The notes beneath the pieces were generated by a model. The model was not told the DNA's origin. It ran no database searches and worked only from the letters and a program-made list of their open reading frames with translations. This document shows positions 20,201 to 29,937 of a stretch of 64,000 nt of DNA, in pieces. The position numbers and the translations under genes were made by a program. Source of the stretch: Massilia sp. NR 4-1. GTDB lineage: Bacteria; Pseudomonadota; Gammaproteobacteria; Burkholderiales; Burkholderiaceae_D. The stretch lies in assembly GCF_001191005.1 (NCBI RefSeq), contig NZ_CP012201.1:1426001-1490000 (forward strand), in the 5' to 3' direction. Position 1 is the first letter of the stretch. The number at the start of each line of letters is the position of its first letter.

Positions 20201-20707
20201 CAGGAAGGAAATCCGGTTGGCCAGGACCGAGGCCGCCACGCCGGTGGCGTAGTAGGCGTCGACTTCCTCGATGCGCTCCTCCACCAGCTCCTTGTAATCG
20301 AGGTTGGCAATCCCGGTGAACACGCCCACATTGGCGCCGGCCAGGCGCGAGGGCGCAATGCCGGCGTCTTCGATGCAGGCCCAGGCCAGCTCCAGCGCCA
20401 GGCGCTGCTGCGGGTCCATGGCTTCGACTTCGCGGGTCGACAGGCCGAAGAACTCCCGGTCGAAGGCATCCACGCCGCCGATAAAACCGCCCCAGCGGCT
20501 GTTGCAGCGGTTGGGCTGCTGCTGCGGGTCGCCCCAGTAGGTCCGCCAGTCCCAGCGCTCGGCCGGAATCTCGCCGATGCTCACCTCGCCTCGCACCAGG
20601 TTGTCCCAGAATTGCGCCAGGTCGTGCGCGCCCGGAAAGCGACACGCCATGCCGATAACGGCAATATCGTTTGAAGCTGCTGTCTTGCTGCGCGCACTCT
20701 CGGCCAT
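5246..20707 (-). CDS. trans-AT polyketide synthase, four modules (KS-KR-ACP / KS-DH-KR-ACP-ACP / KS-DH-KR-MT-ACP / KS-ACP)
   Basis: This 5153-residue protein has no internal AT domain. Approximate landmarks: KS1 Cys183 (VDTACSSSL); KR1 nucleotide site ~816 and Tyr ~962; ACP1 Ser ~1141 (GFDSIAL); KS2 Cys ~1396; DH2 HVLAGRRILP ~1851; KR2 ~2270 with an LDD motif typical of B-type KRs; two ACP-like units ~2552 (GLDAVAL, Ser replaced by Ala) and ~2640 (GINSLL); KS3 Cys ~2902; DH3 HQIGGAPVLP ~3360; KR3 ~3803 with YTAGS instead of YxxxN; C-methyltransferase ILEVGAGTGG ~4222; ACP3 GMDSING ~4473; KS4 Cys ~4713 with an altered HGVAT motif; ACP4 GADSM ~5060. PGYPFA-type flanking segments follow KS1-KS3, as is usual in trans-AT PKSs. 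There is no loading module. An AGAGGA ribosome site precedes the ATG, and the tail (GEVALADVLNLL) looks like a docking element. Confidence 0.96.
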   Translation of the reverse strand: MAESARSKTAASNDIAVIGMACRFPGAHDLAQFWDNLVRGEVSIGEIPAERWDWRTYWGDPQQQPNRCNSRWGGFIGGVDAFDREFFGLSTREVEAMDPQQRLALELAWACIEDAGIAPSRLAGANVGVFTGIANLDYKELVEERIEEVDAYYATGVAASVLANRISFLFNLRGPSMSVDTACSSSLYALHLACQALLRGDCELAIAGGVSLLLTPRRFLGFAKARMLSPSGAVRTFDDAADGMLRGEGGGLLLLKPLAQAQASGDRILGVIAGSAINHSGKTRSLTYPDSLAQAEVIRAAQAAAGVGAADLSYIEAHGTGTPKGDPIELDGLMQVFAARDGAAPVCHVGSVKPNIGHLEAAAGIAGLAKVLLALQHRQLPPLPHFRQLNSRVDAQRLAASGLQMVERLGDWPVRSDAEGRPLPRIAGVSAFGFAGTNAHVVVREAPPQPIPAPAAQRGIEVLCLSAKTDAALAQRRADLLAWLERHGHEYALSDICAAALQQREHFSQRQALVAGDLEQLMAALRQPAAELPQDAAPDTPLAAAVALARAYLENAASPHALYGTQPVRHVPLPGYPFAATRCWLPATAALAADAMPALFYQEAWAATPLPAATAPQGKVVCFSAGRAQAEAWEREARAQGLSLHCVWPGSLAQAPESGHQQVDFDDAAALTRLLDALGGAEDAPLTLWYCAQLETSHAGASGAAAFAGVLRLLQAAAASRAKLGRLVLAAPATVSSLSDAWGGLRFALERARPALVLHVVQAAPQAGIRDWLGWLMREENAVPGVARYEDGRRLASVLAPQAPQPSARPVALRHGGCYLITGGMGGLGQRFAMYLAASYRARVVLVGRSPADAALAAALARLQLACGGELRYRSADVADRAQLQAVLDETQADWGQLHGVIHAAGVADQRCLTEKSPEEIERILRPKIDGAQALEALLGGQPLDFICHFSSLAAVAGDFGAAAYALGNRYLLAHAGRAVAALGRPKVLTLAWPLWREGAMGFASDAERDRYLAATGQRMLETKEGFALFERALGQEANAAVIIAGDVARVNHWLGARGLLAAQGSQPEDAVQPLPAQDAAARADAAPSAASSSAARASVPAADTLAAFLGELLVHAGRVVKVAPEQLGADSVLADCGFDSIALMDLAQALGTWLHSAIQPGVFFNYPTFGALAGHLLSQHGAAWAARRPSATPGGKAEGGAQQAGAIAAASAASAPVSGQAAAPAAAAMADTPPAAVNGTDEQAIAIIGYSGRFPGARDTAAFWRQLQDGVSAVAAATRPWLARSGQRRWLAGVDGLDEFDPQFFDISALEAERMDPRERLLLQEAWHALEDAGCGAEALRRHSIGMFVGAEACEYGAQSADAGSIISGHNGILAARLSYFLDLKGPNISLNTACSSGLVALHQACLSLRAGECGMAVAAAVNLMLSPRLYVKMERAGMLAPDGLCRAFDEQAEGIVPGEAVVALVLKPLRQAQRDGDTIHAVIRASGLNYDGRTNGITAPSGLAQAELIAATYRRHAIDAARIAYVVTHGTGTRLGDPVELNALDSAFQQLTERRAFCALTSNKPNSGHTFAVSGLVSVVNLIESMRHNLIPASLNWTRGNAYADWAGSAFFVNQAPRPWPVGQEKWGAVSAFGMSGTNAHVVLQQGPQAPAGTGTGPVLLTVAAKTPAALREMLANLADALEQPGWRDADLPHVAHTLLRGRMHFACRQAVVAATLGEAAARLREAAAAAPATPRPPAFLEGYLDYLGGQYRQAMQDGGAAQAAHLLAALGQAYIEGAPAERLPLPAGRIVRLPGYAFARVRHWRDEAVENGPAATALQALPAASLAAPDSAGFVLQLDGNEAFLRDHVLAGRRILPGSAMLELARAAFDAAQPGGDGAIVLRDVSWNAPLAAAGPCQVQLLLAHSQHGMRYRLLGAQGQLHSSGVIARAAAARPAPADLAQLRQACRHGRLDGAQLYQRFAALGIEYGPSHRGVAEILIGDQRVLARLELAPAQPGFGSRPGIHPGMLDAAFQASLPLTAAASGGPAAVPFALSEMHVYGPTEERMWAAVAVAGRDAAGQAREFDIDLYGEQGGLCASLRGWCSAPMAALEPAAVLDLYRWTWQARGDAAQNAAATQIWLAPCFAALAPELAGGAPCRVLPAQVAGSAAEAFEDLAAYLFAELRQQLAATAPAPVRWQLVWPLEEAGQAHGLLGLFKTAALEHPCFSAQLIEAPAVPAASQLRAMLAGAGNDSLVRYQDGRPEVLRPVALPPAGPAPQPWMEQGSYALIGGLGGIGRAIAADILAASSQARVVLLGRRPPSPDSAAVLAALDPQGGRLSYVQLDAADAGQVRQWTAGLAAAGERLRGIVHCAGILDDRALLGKQEADFRRVLQSKVRALVNLDQATAALPLDFLVCCSSLSGAFGNHGQADYAAANAFLDAYMVQRAARVAAGQAHGLSISVQWPLWEEGGMRMAPALVDAMRVRQGLLPLPQRSALEALRQAIALGEPVLMPLYGQRQAMAAWLDAAFGAALPAPAPFGLEPLCREIARLAGVTAAEIDADTALADYGLDAVALAALTRWLADQPGAGADLAATVTLQSSAAELLGRAMPAAAPADLGPAQAEQVLREVLAKALGVPAATLDAHSPFEKFGINSLLVAELNGVLEASFGSLPKTLFFEYQTIGQMAAYFLRGHAARLRQLLGQDAAPALATVQAGLPALAVPPAAPQTASQAAPRHVAGDAPGERFEVAIVGMAGRYPQAADLDAFWCNLRDGVDSITEIPAERWTLDGFYDPAKAKPGSSYGKWGGFIDGMDQFDPLFFNIAPREAELMDPQERLFLQTAYGAMEHAGYTRATLGGLGEVGVFAGVMYQEYQLHGVQESVQGRPLSIAGSAASVANRVSYHLNLYGPSMSVDTMCSSSLTAIHLACQSLRNGDCQAALAGGVNLSIHPNKYILLSQNRFVSSKGRCESFGEGGDGYVPAEGVGVVLLKPLQRAIADGDQIHGVICGSAINHGGKTHGYTVPHPQRQAAAIARALSVAGVAPQAVSYVEAHGTGTSLGDPIEVAGLMQAYGGAARQTPCALGSVKSNIGHAESAAGVAGLSKILLQFKHGQLAPSLHAQQMNPNLALDPASFALQRELAPWPRPQHYQGGQVAAGERIAGLSSFGAGGANAHLIVREYLDQEAAPATGAPAFAPSAWLLSARDEARLRERAAQLLAAIESGEHAQADVTRIAYTLQVGKEAMEQRLAFGAATLDEARRCLQAFLRHEALASLHAGKVDARTAAAPADGALSAQLAQQLRAGRLDQVLAAWCAGAAIDWQAFYGEDAVLGARPRRLALPGYPFARTRYWYAEPAASQPAPRQFASHWSGAEACLRDHQIGGAPVLPGVAYLHIVSDAWRQARPERAALPLRLERVLWRQPCSIGADGATLATTLTDKGTEHEFTVGGADGTVYCSGQAAALEAAAPRIDLDQERRLCGSAGPAPADCYAFFARHGAAYGPSHRTLEQLWTGPERVLARLHGSASGASLDLGLLDGALQAVIALDPLHDARMEVPFMLASAELFAPCSQTMWVLVTRDAARRIDILLCSEAGEVCVALRGFASRALPGMARQDGATGDLLFAPLWQPCPAAAPSPSPVRLLLAAGATPEQLARLRRDYPQAQLHGCEDAARAAALAASLRPDGVLLFAPQPQPDLIASQEQGVLALLQLAKALAQAGLVPALTVVTENAAAVSPDETVQPAHAAMLGLAGVLAREHANWQVRALDVEAGHGWPMDDAFSLPCSAQDGPWAYRAQCWMRRSLGPVRVAAPAPAPYRHQGVYLIVGGAGGVGRELSAHLIRNFQARVVWVGRRELDDAIRQAIAEVAVDGNAPLYFSADAADAAALARVRGAVLERFGALHGVVHSALLLKDQSAATISMQDFRRVLAAKVDTSVRLAQCFGGDSLDFLLFFSSFASFSHVAGQGNYTAGSYFQDAYAHSLARTLPCKVKVINWGYWGHTGIVSTPAHRSHMASLGIGSIGVPAAMAALDALLGAAAGQLALINLQRADALAAFRLAPPRMLDARPQPPAGTALAQGIPAPQALAAARAAGGLQREEWQTVLLGLLRHTLQQLERDGAGIVPRHERWLAEALVMLAGHAPVARDAQSLWGDWERAGAACAGRADLQAQYRLVDTMLRALPAILTGKQQATSAMFPGGGFALVDGVYRDNAVADLFNHSMAALVCARWRELGQGTGLRILEVGAGTGGTTAGVLAALREHAVPLAEYCFTDVSQAFLAQARQRFGEQGLHYRLFDVTRAPQAQGLVPGSYDLVLATNVLHATPDIAAALRHCKTALAAGGLLLVNEISDKSLFTHLTFGLLDGWWQYTDEALRIPGSPALSAAGWNTVLRMEGFQRIAFPLAAAHNLGQQLIVAQSDGLWPLPESAAEAPAAALPPAPQPAVMAAATPGAGTAVHTGGAALADLIAQQLARTLKVPVDLIGNSETFSDYGMDSINGMEFAEQLQKALGIAVDITSVFEHSSVDALAAYLAPRLPALPAAAAGQEPLAQAAPPASAAPSGPAPVAAPDDVAEGVAIIGLSCQFAGGEGLDALWAALAEGRDCSRVATAQWLRTRDGAPDAGPGQRYRAGLIDGADQFAAEFFRISPMEAAQMDPQQRLLLTHAWRALQDSGADAAALAAARTGVFVAAGAHEYAETGQLPPDSPFAMTALAPALVPNRISYCLDLAGPSEYYDTACSSSLVALHRAVQSLQRGECGLAVVGAVNLLLSDARFHGFEQMGFLSQQGRARSFDASADGFVRSEGVAAAVLKPLRQALADGDAIYGVIKGSAVGHGGRGMALTAPHGAGIGAAMRQAYQAAGIDPRTVSYIEAHGVATPVADAIEVHALRDAYQALCADAPSPLADPAQCLIGSAKPVLGHAELASGMLALCKVLLAMRRQVLPGVPGLQTLHSGIALQGTPLAISGADRAWSVLHDTAGRPLPRRASISSFGFGGVNAHLLLEEAPPHVPAAAARRAPPVLSSRRHWLAAGALPPATPAAVPAAEAESAARVESVVRAAIGAALACDQDLLEADVPLTEYGADSMLDVYLASKLEAEFGVRLAVSDLFRHRTLRALCIHIAAVLRDTPAPAPASVSVSGTATAVSAAAGNGDGDVGALLLRLRQGEVALADVLNLL
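5364..5393. repeat. Degenerate tandem hexamers near the 3' end of the PKS gene
   Basis: Five hexamer units (two GATACC, one GATGCC, two GGTGCC) encode the Pro-Ala/Ser-Val linker between the last ACP and the C-terminal docking-like tail of the PKS. This looks like a simple low-complexity linker repeat. Confidence 0.7.
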
Positions 20708-20764
20708 TCCGGTTCCTCTTCGTGTGTTATGGATTGCAATGCTGGACGGCGTCCCGGCCGCCTC

Positions 20765-24174
<3,410 letters not shown>

Positions 24175-24178
<4 letters not shown>

Positions 24179-27100
24179 GGCGATTGCCTCGGAGTGGCGG
24201 TCTTGATGGGAATGATCTTGGCGGGCGGCGTCTCGGGCGCCTCATACTGCGCCAGCAGCGTGAGCCTGCGCTGCCGCGCCTGGGCCAGCGCCTGGCGCCG
24301 CACCGGTCCATAGCCGCGCACCAGTTGCGGCAGCGCGATCAGCTCCAGCGCGCGCGGCAAGGTGGCCGCGGTGGTCCGCTCCAGCAGTTGCGCCAGCAGA
24401 CGCAGATAGTCCTGCTGCCACTCGCGTTCGGCCCGATGGTCGCGCAGATAGCGGAAAGGGTCGGCCCAGCTGCCGCGCCAGCGCCGCATGCCGCTTAGCA
24501 GGCGCAGCATAGGGAAAACCCATGCGCCGAAAGCGATGGTGCGCGGCTGCTCATGGCGGCGCCAGCGCTCCGGCAGCAAGGGCGGACGCAAATGCAGCAC
24601 CGCCTGCGCGCGCGGGCCGAACTGGCGCCGGATGTCGTCGCGGAAGGCTGCGCTGCTCAGCAGGCGCGCCACTTCATATTCGTCCTTGTAAGCCAGCAGC
24701 TTGAACAGGTTTTCCGCCACCGCCGGCGCCAGCAGGTCCGAGCCGAGCCGCTGGCCGGCTTGCGCCGCCCGCTCCACCCAGGCGCGGAAACGCTGGGCAT
24801 AAGCCGCATCCTGATAGGCCTCCAGATAGGCGGCATAGCGTTCAACGGCGCTGCCCGTGGCCGGCGCGGACGGCGCATCCGGCGACAGCAGCTGTTCCAG
24901 CGCTTCCGGCGCGGCGGCGGCCAGGCGGCCGCAGGCAAAGGCCAGCGCGTTGCTGGCCGCTTCCACGCCATGCTGTTGTATCGCCGCCAGGATCGCCTCG
25001 CAGGCCAGCGGCACCAGTCCCTGCTGCCAGGCATAGCCGAACAGCAGGACATTGACATATTTCACGCCGACCGTGCGCGCCGCCAGCCGGTGCGCCTGCA
25101 GCGCCTGCAGCGGCACGCCGCCGGCCTGGCGCTGCAGAATGGCGCGCAAGTGCTCGATGTCGATACGCTTGGCTTCATCGCGCAGCATGGCGCCGATCTG
25201 CAGTTCCTGCAGATTGGCGACGATGCGGGTGCGGCCGGACTGGATGACGCCCAGCGTCTCCTGCGAGGCGGCCACCAGCAGGTCGGCAGCGATCAAGGCG
25301 TCGGCGCGGCCGTGGCCGACGCGCGCCTGGTACAGCGTGTCCCGGTCGCGGGCCAGGCGGACGTGGGAACGCACCGCGCCGCCCTTTTGCGAAAAGCCGG
25401 TGAAATTCAGGCTGCGCACGCCGATCCCCTGGATATGGGCCGCCAGCGCAATCAGGCCGCCGATGGTGACCACGCCGGTGCCGCCGACGCCGGCCACCAG
25501 GATCTCGTAAGGGGCGTCCCCGATACTGGTTTCCGGCCGCGCCAGAGTGCCGGCCAGTTCCAGTATGCGCGGCGCCAGGGCCGGTGCCGGCGGCGGCGCT
25601 TCCACCGCGTTGCGGATGCTGACGAAGCTGGGGCAGAAGCCGCGCAGGCAACTCAGGTCGCTGTTGCAGGACTCCTGGTCGATCTTGCGCTTGCGCCCGA
25701 ACGCCGTTTCCTGCGGCACAATGGCCATGCAATTGGACTTCTTCTGGCAATCGCCGCAGCCCTCGCACACCTGCTCATTGATCAGCATCTTGACGCGCGC
25801 CGGCGCCGGGCGCGCCTTCTTGCGGCGCCGCCGCTCCTCCATCGCGCAGACCTGGTCGTAGATCAGCACACTGACGCCGGGCAGCTCGCGCAGCTCGCGC
25901 TGCACCGCGTCCAGCTGGTCGCGGTGGCGCACCTGCACATCGGCCGCGTAGCCTTGGTCCAGGCGGTACAGCTGCGGTGCCGGCGACATCAGGTAGATGT
26001 GCTTTACGCCTTCCGCTGCGACCAGGCGGGTCAGTTGCGCCACACTCAGGCTGCCATCCACGGGCTGGCCCCCGGTCATTGCCACCGCATCGTTGTACAG
26101 GATCTTATAGGTGATATTGACGCCCGCCGCCACCGCCTGGCGAATGGCCAGCTGTCCCGAATGGAAGAAGGTGCCGTCGCCCAGATTCTGGAAGATATGC
26201 GCGCCCGAGACGAAAGGCGAATGGCCGATCCAGTCCACGCCCTCGCCGCCCATCTGCACGCTGCCCGAGGTATTGCGTTCCGGGATCTGGGCCGCGAGCG
26301 CATGGCAGCCGATCCCCAGCTGTGCCCTGCTGCCGGCCGGCAGCTGGGTCGAGGTGTTGTGCGGGCAGCCGGAGCAGAAATACGGCGTGCGCTTGGGCAG
26401 TCCCGATTCGACGATATGCAGTTGCGGCCGCAGCGCGGCGGCCAAGGGCACGCCGAGGCGGCCCAGCAGGCGCGCCAGCGCCGTGCGCAGCAGCTCGGGA
26501 TTCAGTTCGACGTCGTCCGGCAGCAGCGGATCGTGCTTTTCGTCGTACTTGCCGATGATTTGCGGCCGCTCCAGCAGCGGCAGGTTGTACAGGCTGTCTT
26601 TCAGCAGGCCTTCCACCACGGCCGCTTTTTCCTCGACCACGAACACTTCCACTGCGGCGCGCGCCCACTGCTGCAGTTGCGGCGAAAGCGGGCTGACCAG
26701 GCCGATCTTGGCGATGGCCACGCCGTGCTCGGCCAGCTTGCGCAGCGGCAGTCCGGCCAGCCGCAGGGCTTCCATGACATCGCCATAGGCCTTGCCCACC
26801 GCCGCGATCAGCAGGCGTGGCTGGGACACGGGCGCCAGCAGCTGGTCGAGCGGATTGCGGGTGGCGAACTCGATCGCCGCCGCGCGCTTGTGGCGCATGC
26901 GCTGCTCCAGCTGCGGCCCGGGCAGGTCCGGCCAGCGCCAATGCAGGCCGTCCGGCCCGGGCTTGGCCTCCGGCGCGGCAAAACGGCAGGCCTCGATTTC
27001 GTCCAGCTGCGGGCCGGCCATGCTGACCGAGGACTCCACCGTTTCCGAGATGGCCTTGAAGCCCACCCACAGCCCCGAACAGCGCGACAAGGCCCAGCCC

Positions 27101-27666
27101 CACAGGCCGAAACGGACATAATCGTCCACCGAGGCGGGGTGGATCACCGGCATGCCCCATGCCATCAGGGCCATATCGGATTGATGCGACATGGAAGAGG
27201 ACACGCAGCCATGGTCGTCGCCCGCCACCACCAGCACGCCGCCATGGGGCGAGGAGCCGTAGTAATTGCCGTGCTTGAGCGCATCGCCGGAGCGGTCCAC
27301 GCCCGGCCCCTTGCCGTACCACATGGCAAATACGCCGTCGTGCAAGCGTTCCGGATCGCTGGCCACCTTCTGTGTGCCGATGATGGCAGTGGCGGCCAGA
27401 TCTTCATTGATGGCCGGCGTGAAATGGACGTCCGCCGCCTTGAGCAGCGCGCCGGCGCGCCACAGCTCCTGATCGACGCCGCCCAGCGGCGAGCCGCGGT
27501 AGCCGGAAACGAAACCGGCGGTGGCAAGGCCGTCGCGCCGGTCCTTTTCCGCCTGCGCCAGCAGCATCCGGACCAGGGCCTGGGTGCCGCTCAACAACGC
27601 CGGTCCGGCCGCCTCGCTGATGCCGCGGCGGTAACGTGCTTCCAGTTCAGATGCGGGGCCCTTCAT
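24175..27666 (-). CDS. Fused indolepyruvate:ferredoxin oxidoreductase-family 2-oxoacid decarboxylase
   Basis: This 1163-residue protein has the architecture of fused bacterial indolepyruvate ferredoxin oxidoreductases. It has an N-terminal pyrimidine-binding region (GYRGSPLGGVDQE), a central thiamine-diphosphate region with FCSGCPHNTST, and a ferredoxin-like cluster (VCEGCGDCQKKSNC). A second Cys group (SCNSDLSCLRGFC) and a C-terminal gamma-type domain (VAGVGGTGVVTIGG) follow. The family oxidatively decarboxylates aryl or branched 2-oxoacids to acyl-CoA. It starts 1 nt after the PPTase stop (TGATATG) behind a strong GGGAGG site and overlaps the AT-AT-ER start by 4 nt. It is therefore embedded in the polyketide operon, where it could make an arylacetyl- or branched-acyl-CoA starter; that role is an inference. 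A purely catabolic function remains possible. Confidence 0.9.
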
Positions 27667-27667
27667 A

Positions 27668-28459
27668 TCATCCCTCCCCAGTCAGCCCGGCCGCAGCGGG
27701 CAGCGATTGCGGCGAACGCCATTGAAAGCGCAGCGGAATGGTCTCGTCCCGATTGCGGTCGAGCGCGACCGACAGCAGGTGGCTGGCGCTCACACGATGC
27801 TGCGAAAAACTCCAGCGTTCGGCGCGGTCGGGGCAGCGCTCGGAAAAGCGCACGCCCAGCGACGCCGGCGCGCGGTCGAAGGACAGCGCGTCGAGCGGCA
27901 GGTGGAAGCCCAGGCCGCGCGCCTTGGCGTAGGCTTCCTTCAAGGTCCAGATCGAGAAAAAGTAGCCGCGCCGCTCGGCGTCGGGCAGCGCCTGCAGCTG
28001 CGCCATTTCCTCCGGCGAAAACACCATTGACGCCAGCGCCGTGAAATCCAGGGTGCGGCCGGTGTGCTCGACGTCGACGCCGAGGCCCGCGCTGATGGTG
28101 GTGACGGCGCAGGCCACCATGCCGTTGCAGTGCGAAAGATTGAAATGCAGTGCCGGGCCGCCGTGCGCGGGACCGCACAGATATGGTTTGCCATGCTCCC
28201 CGGTCCGAAAACGCCAGCCTGCCGCCGGCAAGCCGGTATAGTGGCTCAGCGCGGTGCGCAGCAAAGCCCGCGCAAGCAGGAACTGGTCGGCGGCGCCGGG
28301 AATCAGGAAACCCTTCATCCGGTCACGCTCCTCGGCGGACAGGGCGGCCGCGCAGCCTTGGCGCACACTGTCGCCCAGCACCTGCCAGCCGCTGCACCAA
28401 AGATCGACGCCCGGCGGCCAGGAGTGCCGTGGTATGAGGGGATTGAAGAGTGCATGCAT
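27668..28459 (-). CDS. Sfp-type 4'-phosphopantetheinyl transferase
   Basis: This 263-residue protein converts apo carrier domains to holo form by transferring phosphopantetheine from CoA to the carrier serine. The magnesium-binding motif GLGVDVE and the WTLKEAYAKARGLG motif (WxxKEA) are both present, and the length suits the Sfp/EntD family. Its ATG overlaps the stop of the preceding gene by one base (TGATG), indicating translational coupling. Its place in the operon makes the carrier domains of the two megasynthases its likely substrates. No motif is missing. Confidence 0.94.
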   Translation of the reverse strand: MHALFNPLIPRHSWPPGVDLWCSGWQVLGDSVRQGCAAALSAEERDRMKGFLIPGAADQFLLARALLRTALSHYTGLPAAGWRFRTGEHGKPYLCGPAHGGPALHFNLSHCNGMVACAVTTISAGLGVDVEHTGRTLDFTALASMVFSPEEMAQLQALPDAERRGYFFSIWTLKEAYAKARGLGFHLPLDALSFDRAPASLGVRFSERCPDRAERWSFSQHRVSASHLLSVALDRNRDETIPLRFQWRSPQSLPAAAGLTGEG

Positions 28460-29034
28460 CAGCGCTCAAGCCGGGCAAAAGCCTGGGGCTGTGCCACCCC
28501 CAGCGGCTGCAGACTGAGATCGCTCTGCATCTCGTTGATCCCCAGCAGATTATTCAGCACCGACTGCATGGCGATCGCGCCTGCCGCCGGCGGCAGGCCG
28601 GCGGCAAGCAATTCCTCGAAAATCGGCACCCAGTAGCCCCAAGCCTTGCAGCGTCGCACCGCCTCCTCCACCTGCGCCCTTTCGGCGCTGGAAGTGGCGC
28701 GCGCCGCACCGTGCTCCAGGCCTGTATCGGCCACCAGGCACATGACCCCTTCCCGCAGCAGGTCCACATTGTCCAGGATGTGGTGGTGTTCCATGGCCAC
28801 TACCACATCGACGCCCGGCTTGCCGGGAGCGTCGCTGGCGTCCACACGCAAGCGGATCGTGCTGCCCGATTCCGTTTTTGCCACATCCATGTCGACCCGC
28901 GAAAAGCCGCCGAACAGCGCAATGCATTGCTCGCGCACGCCCTCGGCCATGTGCGCCAGTTCCTTGCCGCCAGCCCCCAGAAACTGGATGCTCAATGAAG
29001 CTCGCTGATTCAGATCGAAAAAACCGTGTGCCAT
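28459..29034 (-). CDS. Unrecognised 191-aa protein, first gene of the polyketide operon
   Basis: I do not recognise this family. The start ATG at 29034 is preceded by GGAGAG at good spacing and was preferred to an upstream in-frame ATG with no such site. The protein is soluble-looking, with no signal peptide or membrane segment. It contains an EHHHILDN stretch near the middle and a C-terminal helical part rich in Ala, Leu and Gln. Its stop overlaps the PPTase start (TGATG), so it belongs to the same transcript and is probably translated with it. Possible roles are regulatory, scaffolding or tailoring; the sequence does not decide among them. Confidence 0.75.
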   Translation of the reverse strand: MAHGFFDLNQRASLSIQFLGAGGKELAHMAEGVREQCIALFGGFSRVDMDVAKTESGSTIRLRVDASDAPGKPGVDVVVAMEHHHILDNVDLLREGVMCLVADTGLEHGAARATSSAERAQVEEAVRRCKAWGYWVPIFEELLAAGLPPAAGAIAMQSVLNNLLGINEMQSDLSLQPLGVAQPQAFARLER

Positions 29035-29595
29035 CTGCTCTCTCCAAAGTTCACTTATCGCTTGCGGTCGGCGGCCGGCGGAAAACACCAGCGCAGTTAC
29101 TGGGCAGCTCTGGCCGCGATGGACGGACGAAGACAGGCCCTGCCGGAAAGGCTGTGCGGAGTCCCAGTCCAGTAGTGGAACTACATCAGTGGTCGGGAAG
29201 AGCTAGTGGCCAATGGCCTGTGGAAACAAAACGCAAGGAGGAACCGGTGGCCGGCATAAGGGGAACACTGCTACGGAAACCGCTATTGCCGGGGGACTGA
29301 ATCACCTTATTAATCATCTTTATCTTCATAAGTATCATTCCGCTATTCGCGCAATGGGACCAACAAATATAATCACCCAATGCTTTAGAAACGCCGCCTG
29401 GACTGGCGCTTCTTCTCTTTATTGTCAAAATTAATAATTAGATATTTCATTAATAGTACATCTTCGGCAAGAGCAGCGTCAACCGTGATACTTAACTTGC
29501 AATTACTTAGTTATTAACTTTAAAAAAGGAAGTTTTAAGTTATTTGGACTACGCCAGGGAAAAGATTACGGCTTTTTAACTTGCAAAATGAAATA

Positions 29596-29638
29596 TATCC
29601 CTGCGCCGTCAGCGCCAGAGGCTGATGGCACAGGGATA
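29596..29638 (-). terminator. Imperfect hairpin, possible terminator of the leftward thiolase operon
   Basis: About 15 of 17 arm positions pair (one C-A mismatch, one G-T wobble) around a 9-nt loop. Read leftward, the stem is followed by an A/T-rich run containing ATATATTTCATTTT, a weak U-tract. It lies about 300 nt beyond the thiolase stop, and could instead be an operator or a REP-like structure. Confidence 0.4.
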
Positions 29639-29737
29639 AAAAGCATGGGACACCGCCATGCGCAAGCTTCACGCGGACGTTGAAGCGGCTGGATAGAATG
29701 CTTGGTGCGCCGAAAATCCTGGCATTGTTTTAATACC

Positions 29738-29761
29738 AAATGGAAATATATATTTCCATTT
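29738..29761. promoter_or_regulatory. Perfect 24-bp palindrome (candidate operator)
   Basis: AAATGGAAATAT is followed directly by its exact reverse complement with no loop. It lies within AT-rich DNA upstream of the polyketide operon. The symmetry suggests a dimeric repressor or activator site. No regulator gene lies next to it, so the binding protein is unknown. Confidence 0.5.
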
Positions 29762-29937
29762 TCTTATTAAAAAATTACACTGAGAGTAACTGATACAGAC
29801 AATAGGAGCACGCGGCCAGTTTTTGACTGATGAAGAATTAGAGGAAATCTACAAATCCGGAAGCGGCACCGGTCTTATCCGTATAAGGCCTTCCTTTACG
29901 TGGCTTGCGGCGGGGCCATGGATGCGGCGGTACCCGA

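Larger units (their letters stand above)
29035..29937. other. AT-rich intergenic region upstream of the polyketide operon
   Basis: About 900 bases without a convincing gene separate the polyketide operon from the thiolase gene, both read leftward. Roughly 29290-29580 and 29720-29830 are far richer in A/T than the rest of the window. The region holds an imperfect hairpin (29596-29638) and a perfect 24-bp palindrome (29738-29761). A TTGACA-like -35 element reads leftward at 29423-29428, but no well-spaced -10 partner is apparent. The region must contain the operon promoter unless transcription reads through from the thiolase gene. Confidence 0.7.

Noticed and set aside
24553..28044. Long plus-strand frame opposite the 2-oxoacid oxidoreductase and PPTase
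   Set aside because: It is antisense to two well-supported genes and crosses their junction; its sequence is low-complexity Arg/Gln/His/Ala.
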